Assembly: GCA_034509925.1 (NCBI GenBank)
Contig: CM067531.1
Location: 5,674,001 to 5,738,000 of the forward strand
Direction: 5' to 3'
Source: Hirudinaria manillensis
Lineage: Eukaryota; Annelida; Clitellata; Hirudinida; Hirudinidae
Length of the DNA stretch: 64,000 bases
Part shown: positions 1 to 14,089 of the stretch, in pieces
Layout: the number at the start of each line of letters is the position of its first letter
How positions within the stretch are numbered: the first letter of the stretch is position 1
Notes under the pieces: model-generated
Database searches by the model: none
Seen by the model: only the letters and a program-made list of their open reading frames with translations
Told to the model about the DNA's origin: nothing
Translations under genes and position numbers: made by a program

Positions 1-185
1 TTCATTAATATTCAATTAGTTGTTATCATGGATTTTATTATTATCAATGTTATTAATTAATCTCTGGAGGTTCGTGTAATCATTACCGGTATCAATTTTT
101 TATTATTATTACAAGCAGCTAAGTTCGTGGTTGTGATATCTTTTGGAACTCTTTTATCTCGTCATCGTGAGTGTTTCGATATAAT

Positions 186-440
186 TTTATAATATAATAT
201 AATATAATATAATATAATATAATATAATATAATATAATATAATATAATATAATATAATATAATATAATATAATATAATATAATATAATATAATATAATAT
301 AATATAATATAATATAATATAATATAATATAATATAATATAATATAATATAATATAATATAATATAATATAATATAATATAATATAATATAATATAATAT
401 AATATAATATAATATAATATAATATAATATAATATAATAT
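186..440. repeat. (AATAT)n pentanucleotide microsatellite
   Basis: About 50 uninterrupted copies of the 5-bp unit AATAT (TTATA/ATATT on the other strand) run from about 186 to 440. Because 5 is not a multiple of 3, the array leaves a long open frame with a repeated ILYYI pattern, which is an artefact and not a gene. The near-perfect repetition suggests a young, length-variable locus. Confidence 0.97.
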
Positions 441-2264
441 CACTTCAACGAATGATAGAAACTGAGAGCATGTGATGGACAAGCAGGTGGTGTTACATTT
501 CAACATGAACTCCATTGGAAATGCTGAGATGAACCAAGTGTGAGTTGAATTATAGTTTAATTGGATGTTTATAAATTATATTTTAAATATATTAACAACT
601 AAATAGATGATAATCGCCGAAATGAACGTACAATGAATGAAAACATTTTAAAAATAATAAACAAATTACTATTTATTTAAATGTTTAATAATGAAATTAT
701 AATAATAACATTTTAATAACATAATAATTTCGTGAAATTATAATAATAATTAGAAAAATTTCATTATTATATTCTCTGATGATGTCAGTTCTATGTTGGA
801 TTGAATCACCACCTGTTTGTCCATTCAGGCAATCATTTTTAAGACCATCGTAATGGAATGATTTCATAAAATCACGCAATTGTTGCACGGGATCATGTAA
901 TGTCAGAAATACATCACAACAATACTTTACAAACGTTTATTTCATAATTTAACACATTTAACAAATTTAAATTATTTGCGCTGTAATAATTATTAAATAT
1001 TTGTAAACATTCCAACAATGACGACAACCACCGCCAATAACGACGACGACGACGATGACGATGACAACAACAACCATCACTAACAACAGCAACAACAACA
1101 TTTGAAACCAACAGCATCCATCGATGAGATGGAATATGTTGCAATTTCATCCTGAAAATTTCTTCTCACGTGATGTCCACCATCTTGGGCCATAAATTTC
1201 ATTATTTTTCACCTTTTTAACTTAATTTTCTTTTTATATTGCAAACATTACAAATAAATTCTGATAAATTACGGCTACATCTTAAATTAATTTCAAAATG
1301 AAACAACACCAAGGTGAAGTATTACTTTGCAAGTAAAACGTAAATATTTATCGTTATAAAATATTAATAATAATTAATAAAAATAATTTAAAATACGTCT
1401 GGGGTAATTATGAAATTATGGTGTTTGTTTTAATTATAATTGAAATTAAAGGATTTATTTTAAATCTATTTTTGGAAACAATTTCACGGAGACGAGAAAT
1501 TCGGGGTTTTGAAAGTCATTTGAATTTTTACGTTCCTTCCAAACGACTTAAGTTTTTCATTTTCATCGTCTTCATTCAATTATTTCACTTAATTTCATGA
1601 ATATATTTATTTCGTTATTTAATACATAACTACATTTATTTCAGTTATTAATTTATTTTATTTATTTCATTATTAATTATTACTTGATTTCATAAATTCA
1701 TTTAATTCCTTTAATTTCATTAATATATTTTATTATATATTATAATTATAATAATTATAAATATATTATAGTATAAATTCATTTATTTCGTTTAATTTCA
1801 TTAATTAATTTAATTTAAATGTCGTGCGTCCAATTTAAATTATAACTTCAATGCTTAAATCAGCTTCACTCCAACAAATTGAAAAAATCTTCGAAACATT
1901 TGATTGGTTGATTAAGGAGTTCATCAATATTCAACGAATGGTTTTATTGGTTAACTGATTGAGACTAATTAACTTTCTGTTATTAGTTAAGTTACTTTAT
2001 TATAATAATAATAATAATAATAATAACAATAATATATTTCACATTATTATATAAACTTATGAAAATTATTATTGTACAATTAATCATAATAAGATATTAT
2101 TACAGTAATATAATTAATTATTTCAAATAATAACATTTAATTCTGATGAGTATTTTTAAATGTTGTCCCTGTTTACAAATGTTTACATCGTTAATCTTTA
2201 TTTGAGTGCACGGATACCTGCACTCCACAATCTTTGAAATAAAGAATTATTAATGATAATAATA

Positions 2265-2334
<70 letters not shown>

Positions 2335-3226
2335 CAATAATGAACTATCAGGAAGGTTTGAACAAATAGTTTTCCGCGGATTTATAAGTTAATTATTCAA
2401 ATTAAATATGGATTTATTTATAAATTAATTATTAAAATTAAATATGGATTTATTTATAAATTAATTATCATTTCGTCGTCCGATTGATGTCCAGTTGATT
2501 TCATTTGTTATTCTTTTTCATGTCGTCATCGCATTTAATCTCCCATCATCGTCGTCGTCGTCATCGTCGTCCTCATCGTCATGACGACCATCGTACATTT
2601 TATAACCAAAAGTTTAAAGGAAAAAAAATAGAAGGAAAACATTTAATGGGGACCGAAATTGATCGGGTTTGGGTTGGTTGTCAATGGTTTTTGAGACGTG
2701 AGTTGGGTTTTGAAATCACTCTTGAACGATGAAAGGCACCACTCCCCCACTCCTCACATTCCTCCTCCCCTTGATTTTCCTATCCATCCAAGTTATTGCT
2801 TTCACTTTTGTTTTGAAATCTAAAGGAATTGATGAACGGCCCTGTTCTGCATTTGAATTTGAATCTCTGTGATGCACAATATTACTTTGACCCTTTTTAT
2901 TACTTTAACCCCGACCTTAGCACGATGTTGATCTTAACCCTTGTCTTGAGATGCCGACTAATTTTTTAATCAAATTTTGTTTAATAATTACTTTTAGCAA
3001 CTTTTCTGTCATTTCTAGGGCAGTGATTGCAAAGGACATTCGTTTCCATCTAAATCGATTTATTAAATCCGCATTAAATATTTAATGACTATAAAACTAT
3101 AATAAATATTCCACTTTAAACGAATTACATGGAAATCTCAAAATAATTTCACGCGACCATATATCGTCTTTCTCGGAGGAACTGCTATTGCGAGATTGAA
3201 AATAGTTCAAGGTTATCTTGAAGGTC
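441..3226. other. Intergenic AT-rich DNA before the D2-like receptor
   Basis: No supportable gene. The stretch holds short simple repeats: GAC/CAA-type triplets near 1020-1100, (AAT)n near 2000-2030 and a longer (AAT)n array near 2256-2340, plus GTC/ATC triplets near 2545-2585. Open frames here are short and built from these triplets. The last few hundred bases probably contain the promoter and 5' UTR of the receptor at 3227, but I cannot place a start site. Confidence 0.7.
2256..2340. repeat. (AAT)n trinucleotide repeat
   Basis: An array of AAT units with a few C and G interruptions, about 80 bp long. Confidence 0.9.
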
Positions 3227-5298
3227 ATGATTAGTCCGGCCAATCAGAGCTCTGCAAATGTGACCATCCTCTCTCTCCATCATCCTCACCTCCCCCAACT
3301 GCTACTGGTCGGCTTCACGTTGTTATCCATCATCATCATCACCGTCCTAGGAAACGTCCTGGTAATGATCTCCCTGAGCAGGTTTAAAAGTCTGAGGAGC
3401 GTATCGAACCTTTTGATTGGCAACTTGGCCGTCAGCGACTTCCTGTTGGCGACCACGGTTCTTCCTTTCTCGGCCATCTACGAGTGTCTTGGAAGGTCTC
3501 TTTGTTCGTTCACTTTGCAATATCGGCCAATTTCAATATTTCGATTAAATTTGAAATTTCTTTTTAAAGAAAATATAAATTAATTAGTAAAGTAATAATA
3601 TTAGAGACTTTGAGTGATGATTCGAGTGATCGTTGATTGTCTATTAGGTGGATATTCGGAAGAGCGGCATGCAACGTTTGGCTTTTGGCCGATGTTTTGT
3701 ACTGCACGGCATCCATTTGGAACATTTGCATCATCGCCCTCGACAGGTACACGGCCACCCTTTTCCCGCTCTGGTCAGTCCAAAGCCTCGATGAGATTTT
3801 AATCTCTGCATCTATTTATTTTTGTTTATTTATTTATTTGTTATGAATTTATATTTATTATCATTAAGCCAATTCGAAAGGCATTAACTCTGTTCTCAAG
3901 AACACTTTGGATCCAATGATTTCGATCCTGTAGGACCCTTTCAACGGTCTTCATAATGGTGTCCAATTATGAACTCGACTTGTTGTAAATGTTTTGGCAA
4001 AAAGCGTTTTAAGTTATTTGAAGTCGTGCATTTCGTTCTACACAAATAGAATGGTACCCTTTCCATTAGATACCATTATATTGCCATTAGATGCCTTTGG
4101 TTGTTTAATTGTTTTCAAATCTAAAAAAAAAATTAAAATTGATTTAAAAATGATTTATTTATATGATTAAAAAAACTATTTATTTCCCCTTAAAATCCTG
4201 CTTGAAATTTCGAGGTATCGGGAGCGAAAGTCGAGTCGTCAGGCCTGTTTGTATGTGGCAGCTATTTGGATCGTCGCCATAGCAACCTGTACGCCCCCTC
4301 TCTTTGGTTGGAACGATCTCTCGGAAAACTACGTGATCCACGACAACTTCTCGGCCGTGTACTTGTGCATACTTTTCCAAACTCCGAGCTACGTCGTTTA
4401 TTCGGCTTGTTTCAGTTTTTACGTTCCATTTGCTTTGACTCTCGCCCTCTATCTGCAAGTAGTCTTCGTTCTCAAGAAGAGACTGAAATTCATCAGGAAG
4501 AGAAGCGACAATTACTCCGCCATGACGGCTGCCGACGATTGCAAACCGATAAAAAATCTCCGAGGAGATTTGGGATTCAAAGTCCCCGGTCAAGAATTTC
4601 CCCAAATTTTCTGCCACCTCGCCGAAGACCAGCAAGAATCTGGTGAACGGAATTTTCAGGATCTGAACTGTAGCGACAAAAGTCCAGTCAATCATCTGAG
4701 CGTCGGAGCGGTGTTCACCATCAGCGACCAATCGAACAACTCCATCTCGGCCGAGGACGTTTCCGACGCTCAAGCAGTTCTTTTGATTCCTCCGAATCTG
4801 CACGAACAGCGACCACGTTTAAATCGAGTCTCGCTTCACGTGCCGGGCAGAAATTTGATCCCGCAAAGCGAAAACGAAGCGACGACGGAGGGTTTGAATC
4901 CTTTGGCGAGTTCAATCCTTAAAGGCGACGGCGTGAGAAAGGCATCGATCATGGATAGAATGAAGATGCCACTAAAAGCAGAGAATTATGGCGGGAGTCG
5001 AGCAAGAAAAAATCTCAAAACCTCCGCAAAGAAATACGAACGGCGCGAGATGAGGGCCACGTTGAGGATGGCTGTGGTCATCGGAGCGTTCTGCACGATG
5101 TGGATCGGTTTCTTCACCCTGTACTTAGTCGTGGGTTTGTGTCAGTCCTGTAAAATCCCTCGCTCCATCGAAGCGTTCGTCTTCTGGTTGGGGTACAGCA
5201 ACTCGGCCATCAATCCCTTCCTATACGCCATTTTCAACGTCGAGTTTAGGAAGGCTTTCAAGAAAGTTCTCGGAATTCGGACGATCAGAGAGATTTAA
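3227..5298 (+). CDS. Dopamine D2-like aminergic GPCR, three exons
   Basis: Predicted Gi-type biogenic-amine receptor of the plasma membrane, 492 aa. Exons 3227-3495, 3648-3773 and 4215-5298 join with matching phases (2/1, 2/1). The N-terminus has NQS and NVT glycosylation sequons and TM1 carries GNVLV. TM3 has the disulfide Cys98, the amine-binding Asp105 exactly seven residues later, and Asp122-Arg123-Tyr124, followed by TATLFPLW as in D2 receptors. TM5 reads [14 protein letters not shown], with catechol-contact serines 195 and 199. A long third loop (about 180 aa) and the ending NPFLY (465-469) then EFRKAF with a very short tail are D2-class traits. TM6 is odd: MWIGFF replaces CWxPFF, so residue 430 is Gly instead of the near-invariant proline. 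The start is the first ATG; a TTG three codons upstream is in frame but not credible. Octopamine or tyramine receptor is the alternative call. Confidence 0.85.
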
Positions 5299-8173
5299 AG
5301 CTTTTCAAAGACATTTTCATCTCGGCACCGGGGAGTGTAATTTATGAGAATCGTACAATGCTTTGGGCTGCTTGTGCATTCCTTCAGTGCGATTCCAGAT
5401 CAACACAAGTTTTCCTGTCACTGGAATTTATGGATAGCAAATAAACAAGGCCTGCTTCGTCACTAGAACGAGAACCCAGATTATGGTGATTATTCTGACG
5501 CTTTTTAAATTGCCGACAAAATTCTAAATGCCTCGAGTTACTCAGCGTTGATTACAGCTTTCCTTCGCTTCTAAGATGGATTTCGGATTCGCATGGCTGC
5601 CAACTGCATCGAGAGGCTTATCACAGTGCATATCACAAATTGAAAGGTTTTGCAAATTACTCTTTGGACGTCATAAAAAAATATCCACAGACGATAACAG
5701 CATCGGCGCAATGAAGTTGCTAATAAAAATAAATTGCTTTCCTGGCTTTTGTGTCTCCCGTTGACCTTTGCTTTTTAGGAAATTTTCAGAGTTTTATTGG
5801 AATCCGTGTACATACAGAATGCAATTTTTCATTGGGAAAGCCGCAAAATAGCTTCATTCTAATTCCATTTTTTTTTTAATTTTTAAAAGTGAATTCCTAT
5901 CAACAAAGTCAACATTTAAAAACTCAATCTGCCTAAAAATCCAATTTTCGGTGCATGCCATTTGTCTCGAATCGCAAAACTCATCCCAGCAGATTATAAT
6001 TTTTTATAATTAAATTATTTTAGATTTTTTAAAATTAAATTCTGAAACTTATTCTGCATTAACATTCGCCAACGACAATAGTTATTGAGTCATTTTGCTG
6101 TTTCTCTTGAAAGGGTTCTCTTGAAAGCACCATCCGCAAATTAACTTTGTTGATGCATTATTTATTTTATTTTATTTAATTTTGCATTAATTTAATGTCA
6201 ATCTTTTGCTTTGTGATGAGACCATAATAATTTTAATTTCTTTGAAGTTCTTCAACTTTAAACATTCTTATAATATAAACGTATAATATATTTGTAATAT
6301 AAACGTATTAACCCGTCAACATGAACTCCAAGATGAAGCGAAACTCCAGCTGCACTAATGAGGAATAACAAGATAATGGAAGGCAAGGATAGCTGTTTGT
6401 TATTTAAAGTTCGTTGCATAACTTTTCAGAAACGATTTGGCTTAAGGAATATCCCACAAGCGCTTAATTTTTCTATTTATTTCGTTTCAAAGGTGACGAC
6501 AGTAAATCAATGCGCGTGTTCAGAATGTTGATCCCCGAGAATAAATTCCTATTCAATGGAATGTTGGAATGCTGGAATGTTGAAAAAATGTTGAAATGTT
6601 GAAAATTTAATCCAAGAACAAGGTTTTGTTGAAGATTTGGAAGCAAAAGTTTAAACTACCAAATGACGCATCCATTGTCAAATCGCCTTTGTTCCTCTTT
6701 CGTCGTTTTCTTTCTTTCTTAAATTTGCCACACCATAGCAAGGATTTCGGCAGCGCGATTCCGTTGATTAGTAAAAAACTGGGACAACAAAAAATTGTTT
6801 TTGCGGACGTCTTGGTATCCAACATAAGTTCTCAATCAATTTGTGGTGATTTCAAATATATAAACCATTTGCAGAGATAAGAACATGTGATTCTCGTAGT
6901 GGTAGCATTGAAACAATGTTTGACGTTAAACATTCCATGAAATTACAAGGAATTTATTCAATTTATGCTTGGAAAAAAAACATAAGAATTTGTTTCAATT
7001 CTCCACATTTTGGAAAGTACTGCAATTCGATCACCAAATTTGTGTTGGTTGCTTTCTTTTAGAAGCTTTGACAGGTTTCTGACATCCCTTTATGTCGTTG
7101 ATGTCGTTTGACTCAGGTGTGGATTCATCGTTGTCCACATTTTAGTTTTTGTATTTTTTAAATTGATTATTTATAAGTTCAAAACCAAACCCTTGAAAGC
7201 ACTTTTGGCACAACAAACTCAAATCATTCTTCCCGAGGAAGTCATTGTCGACTGATCATCCATCATCATTTATCGTTCGAAAGAAGCTTATGAAGGCACA
7301 GGCACTTGTTGACCCCATGTTTTGAATATTTTTTTAAATAAAAGAATAACTCTTGGCAAAACCAACTTGACTTTGAGATACATGGTATCCAGCATTATTA
7401 AAACGCTTGGTTACTAGATTTATTTTGATGCCTTGATGCCAAGTCCATCAGAAAACATAATTGATTGTCGACATCACAAGTAGTCATTTTGATTTAACAA
7501 TTATTACAACTCCAGTGCTTCCCTAGGTTAAGTAATTTTCAGTCATCCTAGAACCGGACGCTCATAAATTATAATATGTTATTGGTTCTAATTATTTGAT
7601 AAATTACTTGGATAGAGTAAGATTTTTAGAAAATGCCCTAATCGAGGCTCAGAAAAAAAAAACAAGCAGTATGCTATTGTACAGTGTACCATACCAGTTT
7701 TCTAGTATATATAATAGCTATATGTAGCATATATAGCCAACCTTTCTTTCCATATGGTGAAGCCATAGAATCAACTGTCCACTACCTCAGACAGTTTGCT
7801 TCTCAAGTGACTACGTATACTAAATGTACCACTCCATTTACGTAGAACCAAATGATTGTCAGATAACTTAAGTAACCCCCAAGCAAAGTAAAAGATTGCC
7901 ATCGCTTATACCACGAAAGAAAAATTATCTTTCAACCTCATAGTTAATCACCTGAGACAAAATTGTTCCCTTACCCACCTTAATTTGTCTCGCATTTCGA
8001 CCAATTTCAAAGTTTATCGAGAGGCAACGTAATATTTCTTTGGCAAGATAGTATTTAAACGTATTCCCCCGTTCATAATTGAACAGAGTTTAAAATGGCA
8101 ACGATGAATTCGCGTAGCGAGATTAAGAAAAAGAATTTTGTAAACTTTATGGCTATTAAATAAAGAAACTTTA

Positions 8174-8207
<34 letters not shown>

Positions 8208-9457
8208 CATTATTATTATTTCCAAATGATGTTTTGTGGTCGTTAAGGAAGGTAGCTGCTTTCACATTTCATTTTGACATTTACGAATAATTTTTAAACG
8301 ATATTTTGACCTCAAGGGATGCCCTTATTTTCTCAAAACTCAAAACCAGGTCAACCTCAAAGCGAGAATAAACAACTAAATTACAGTTAAATTAGTACAT
8401 TAAGTCTAACTACACCCATACTTTTATTGTTTGCATTATACATGCACTAATCTTTATTCTCTTTATATTATTTATTTATACTATTTAATATAAAAAAATA
8501 ATAATAATAGAAATATAACGTACCAAATATTTCAAACATATTTTACTTCACTAAAGACCATCAAACTGATATCAGCAGATTTCATGACGGCAATGTCTTG
8601 TCAGAATTTTGACATTAATGCATAATACATGAGTACATGCAAGTCATATTCACCCATGTCCTTAACAACACGCAACCACCCTGAATGTACACCAGGCATG
8701 CAATTTAACGAAGCTAAGGATAATAATATTGGGCTGAAGGATTAAATTATTCTCATTTAATATTAATTCACCAATGAAATGTTAAAATGAATCCTTTCAC
8801 TTTATTATATTTGTTAAAATATCTTTTAAATTATATTTAGTTCGCTGATTAATTAATCATTTTGACGGGACTTTGTTAAATAATTGATATCTTTGGGTCA
8901 GCAGAGGCTTCGCTTCCTTAAGATCTGGTCCATGAGACATTTACTTACCTACCTGTCAAGCTTATTGCTCGTTTCTTTGCTTTGATTGCTAAATCTATCC
9001 AAAAGATTTAAAAAAAGTATTGACTTTACTCTTAATCAGCTTGGGAATAAACAATGAAACCGTGTCAGCACAACACAACAGAAAAACTGACTTCTAGCAC
9101 TGAGATGTGCCTTTTATTCATTATTGGTTGTCAAAATTTACAATAAAAAAATGATTATCTTATGAAATTACTGTCAATATCAAAGGAATGTTCAGAATCC
9201 ATCAGTGATTGACTGTCAAACAAGATTTTCCAATTTACAAAATAAAAATTAACTGAACACTTCCTGACTGAACAGTTGCTCTAATTTAAATAATTTCTTT
9301 AAGAAATAAATAAAAAATCGTCTCTAACAAATAACAAAAAAAGATACACGATGAGATTATCATGCTGCAAGTACAAAGCGGTAATCATTCAGTACATGGC
9401 ATTTCACAAGCATTGAATACTGGGATGTAAAAATAAGTCTCTTCATTGAGTATGATC
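5299..9457. other. Intergenic, no gene recognised
   Basis: The first 150 bases are receptor 3' UTR, with an AATAAA-type signal near 5440. The rest is AT-rich with short open frames that lack splice signals or recognisable motifs. A (TTA)n array lies at about 8177-8221. I see no tRNA, no transposase and no terminal repeats. Confidence 0.6.
8177..8221. repeat. (TTA)n trinucleotide repeat
   Basis: About 15 TTA/ATT units with one or two substitutions. On the other strand it gives a poly-Asn frame, which is an artefact. Confidence 0.9.
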
Positions 9458-12400
9458 TTAAAACGGGTGACACTTCTGAGAAGAAAGCAGAGACAGACTG
9501 GACGAATGGAGGCTGGATCTTCTATAAATAGCACCGGAAGAGGCGGAGTTCGAGTTTTGGAGGGGATCCCTTAGAGGAATCATCAGACCGGGGGAGCGTT
9601 TTGGAGATAACAAGTTTTTAAAACTGAAAATCAGACAAAAAAAACAAATGGATGTAAAAAATGTGCAAATCTTGAATAATTCTAAAAAAAAAACATTAAA
9701 ATGATTGACATGCATTCAACATGCACAGCTAAACCTTGATCTCCAACTTCACGAGGAAGTGATTAAACCTGTAACATCACAGCATAACTTAATAACAAAT
9801 CCTAGAAATGGAAATATAAAAATCTTCTTTAATTCTGATCTCTTAAGATATCTTTTTATCTCCTACCAATACACCTCGTCCAGCTTATAACTTGCTATTA
9901 ATGGTCCGTCTAATAGCAAATCGTTCTAATGAAAGGGTTTTCCTGTATGGCACATGAATGTCATTTTAAAGTAATTGATTGCTCCAACAGAATATTAATC
10001 CTCCTTCAGAACAAACTCAGTTGCTTCATTTTAACCATTTCAACAGGTGAATGCAAATAGAAACTTAGCTTAGATAATAAGTGATACTTAATAAGCTTAA
10101 ACTGAAACAATGTTTACTAAGATTCCAAAATCTCAACAACCAAACTTTCAAATTTTCTTCAATTCATCTTGTTTAGGTTCCATGTCTTTCAGGTAACACA
10201 GGATTGTTATTAAGAACTTACTAATATGGAGTCATCATTCAGGTGAAGTACATAAATGGTTAAAAAAGTATAACAGCAGAGTGCTGTTAGAGTAATTAGA
10301 GTCCAATTATAGCCTCAAATAAATGTCTTTTAAGTCTAATTAAGGGTTTTAATCTAGTGCTTAATCTGGAAAGAAAACTGAAGCGATCATCTCGTGAGTT
10401 TTCAATTAACTCATTACCGATCCACTTAGTATTAAGTGGTCGTTGGATTAAAAATAAACGTCCCCAACATTTAAGTTCTATGAATTCATTTAAGTTCTCT
10501 CAAATCAATGCTTTGAAATGACTGAAATAATAGCATCCATTGATAGAGTCAATAAAATTAACCGGCAATGTTAACAATGAATTATTGAGTTTTAGTGTGA
10601 TTAATTTATATATATAATTATTTATATATATATATATCAATTATTATTAAACAATTAGGTTTCAATAATAAACAGAAATTAGAACCAACAATTTCTTAAT
10701 CCCCGACTGCCTCTTGAACTTGTCGGGATACAATTTCTCGTCTGGTTCCCTGTTGATGGGTCCTTGGACGGGTGCGTCGGGGTCGTGGTCGTCGTCGAGG
10801 TTTGCGACTTCCTGCGTTTCGACTTCTGTCTCCCTGCGTGAGTTTTTAAAGAAACATCCGTAACATTTCGATACATTAAAAAGTATTATTTATTATAAAG
10901 TATTATTTTAAAATATTAAAAGATCACAATGTATTATTTTGATGCATTTAAATCCCAATTGTGACCCGTGTGAAAAGGCTCTCGAAGATCCTGAAATTGC
11001 CATCAATTTTCTTAATAATTTATGCCCTGAACTATCTCGTGGTTCACGAATTATTTTAAACTTCAATGTTTCATACATCTGCAAAAGCAGTTTCTCAGTA
11101 ATTAGCAGAATTAAAAGGCAGATTGTATGCCCTGAAGACAAGAGACTTTGAACATTGCTTGAGTTACATTTGTCATTCATACCAGACAAGACAAAACCAT
11201 CATCTTTTGATTAAGTAAAATATTCACGAAATCCAATAAAATTCAAGTTTAATATTTTGTAGAAATGTGACAAATGTTTGATGTGAAATGTTAAGTTTGT
11301 TTCTACTTAATGATTAGTACCATAATACATGTTATTAGTTATCCTTACTTATTTCATGAAATATTCAATGTACTTGTATCTATCTATTAAACTTAATAAT
11401 GTCATAAAATGATGGTTAAATATAAGAAACAATATAATAAATTAAAAGAGCACTAATATTTTGTAAAGGATCTGACCATAATGCACATCCCTTCTTTAAA
11501 GAACCAAGAATAGTTTAACTTCCATTTTTCATTTCAAAATGTTTTCAATGAATTTTATGGTATATTCAAATAAAACCTTTAATGAGATTGGATGGCTTGA
11601 TATAGGATGTGTTGAAATAATGAAATTATAAGGAATAAAATGATTTTTCTTAATTATTCACGAGATAAAATAAGTCCGTGAACTTTATGTTCGAACCTGT
11701 TTGAATGTTTGAAGAGAGCCAACTCCTCCTCGAGTGCTTGAACTTTTGTCCTCAGCTCGTCTCGTTGCTTCACGATTTCCTGGTGACCGAAGAAACGTTT
11801 CTGCTGTTGAGTTGAAGGTGAAGAACCAATGACCGACAACAAAACATCAACAAAAGATGTTGCAGACGACAACGTGACCACGGCAGCGATTCGTTCCCCA
11901 CGAGTTTCCAAAATTTAAAGCAAAATACACAACAAATACAAACATTTTAACACTGCTAGAAGGTTGTAGAAGAAATATAAATTTAAAAACCAAGTAAAAT
12001 AGTTTTAAAATAATTGTTTAATACTGTCTGCATTCATTCGTGAAACAAATGCCATGTTATTAATTAATAATTCTTTAAAATATAACAACTAATTACTCAA
12101 AAACCTCTTCAATGGAGATGTCATCCTGACTGAAAGTTTCAAGTCTTTTGACTTTTTCGAGGAGGAAAGCAATCTGTCGATCCCGGTCGTTCAGTTGAGA
12201 CTGAATGCTCGACTTTTCAAAGATCATGTTGTGTGCCACCTTCTCCATCAGATGAGATTTTTTGGTTGACTCGCTGTTCTGCCTGCACAGTTGCTTCACT
12301 CTGGTTTCCAGCTGTGATGCAATATAATATAAGGGACAATGTTGTTAAGCTTAAATTCAAATAATTTAATAAAATAAAATAATAATATAATAAATAATAA

Positions 12401-14089
12401 TAATAATAAAATATAATATTAAAATAAATACAATAATTCAAAACTAAATCAAATCAAATTTGTCTCAACTGCATTTATTTGGAGTTCATTCAGTCAGGTA
12501 AATATTCATATCGAATCGTTTATATGAGATGAAATACAAAATTGCACGAAATCATAATACAAGTATTATAACAACTTATTAATTAAGTGTGCCACAAGTC
12601 ACTCACTCTTCAAAATTTGATCTATTTAATTTGATAATTCCATTAAATACCATTAAATACAAACAAACCATTTCGGCATTTGTCGTTTGTTGGTCCAGAT
12701 TTTTGTCCAAACTTTTGAGTTCCTCCCGTTGCTTTGAGATTATGACCTTTAACCTTTCTATTTCTTCTTGAAGGCCATTGTATTCATCAATTACTAAAAA
12801 ATTAATTTGGTTCCAATGAGTATTTATTAGGATCAATTTTGGATGACAAATTGATGATTAAGCTGCTCTTTAAGTCATAAATTATAAACAAAGCATAGAC
12901 AAAAGAAAAACGCAAAAAGGGCAGGTCACGGAATTGAACTGCGAGGGTTGAAAGGTGAAAGTTCACCCCTGAAGTGAATTTTTAAGATTGATTGATTGTT
13001 CGACTAAACTCAGAAACTGTTTCCTTTTATTTACATGGATGCTCGTTTTATGATGGTTTGTGATGGTCTTGGGTTAATAAACGTACCATTTGTTAAAAAA
13101 AAAACAAAGTAAATTTACATCAAAAACAAACACAAGCCTATCAAAACATACGCTCAATGTTGTTGATCTCCTTGATCTTGTGTTGTTGAATAATGGAATT
13201 CAACCTATGATTTTCTTCCTGGAGTTTCGCGATCATTTCCCTGTGCGAGTGAGCTTCCATCCTCCAATTATCCTCAATCTGCTCCAATTCCTAAAAAAAT
13301 TGTAAATGTTATAAAAGTCTTTAGGTAAATATTAATCATAATTTGAATTTAATGATGACTGAAAGACACCTAAAAAAGTTTTGATAAGCAACACATATGA
13401 ATTCCATCTCACCAACAACAATGAAATTCAAAACAATCAAAATAATGAATAGAGCACAGTCTACTAAAGCTACATAAACATCACTTCTAATAACATGGAT
13501 TGGCTTTGAGAGAGCCCTCGGCAAGATTTGCCCGCTTGAAATATGCTTAAAAGGATCTATCACAAATCGGTGAATGATTAGCTTTATTCTCATTTAAAAC
13601 TTGTTTCAAAAACAAATTTGTGATTTGCTTAGATAAACAGACCATTGTCCAATTAACATACAGTCACTGTCATGAAGCCTCTAAATGTAAATCTTTTGAT
13701 TTTCCAATGAATCAAATATAAAATGTAAAATTATTTAACTTAAACTTTAAGTTTTAGTTACAGATTAACACCGTTTAACAGTTTAATAAATTAAAAGCTT
13801 TTACTTTTTCGAACTTTAGTTTTTCTTCAGCTTTCAGCTTTTTCTCAGCTTGAAGCCTCTCAACAGTGAATTTCAAGTCACACATTTCAGCATTTTCATT
13901 TTCTGAACGCTGGGTGAGTTCTTCTAAATACTCCAGGGCTCTGATCACCATGGGCATCAAACCGGTGATAGACTCCGTACCAAGTGTGTCGATCATCTTT
14001 TCAAACTGATTTCCGATCCCAGAAGCCAACTCGTAGACATCAACTGTGGTCAATGTAGCCACAGTAGATGCCATTTGCCTATCTGGCAT
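9458..14089 (-). CDS. RILPL: RILP-like (RILPL) Rab effector / JIP-family adaptor
   Basis: Cytosolic coiled-coil adaptor related to RILPL1/2 and the JIP3/4 ends, which link Rab GTPases (via RH2) and motor proteins (via RH1). Exons on the minus strand: 14089-13805, 13290-13152, 12793-12669, 12311-12105, 11803-11697, 10833-10690 and 9623-9458. They sum to 1173 nt (390 aa) with all phases closing; RILPL1 is about 400 aa. Exon 1 has the RH1 signature (VDVYELASGIGNQFEKMID, then GLMPMVIRALEYLEEL). Exons 2-4 are heptad-rich coiled coil. Exon 5 (VKQRDELRTKVQALEEELA) and exon 6 (VQGPINREPDEKLYP, then SGIKK) form RH2. The final exon begins after a strong polypyrimidine acceptor and gives a basic, Ser-rich tail with SPKRSPG. 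Its donor (TT|GTTGGT) is weak; without it exon 6 would read to a stop at 10662-10664. Confidence 0.85.
12362..12427. repeat. AT-rich (AAT/AAAAT) simple repeat in RILPL intron 4
   Basis: Low-complexity run of AATA and AAT units between RILPL exons 3 and 4 (in gene order). No coding signal. Confidence 0.7.

Noticed and set aside
162-515. 117-codon minus-strand frame with a repeating ILYYI pattern
   Set aside because: It is just the (AATAT)n microsatellite read in codons.
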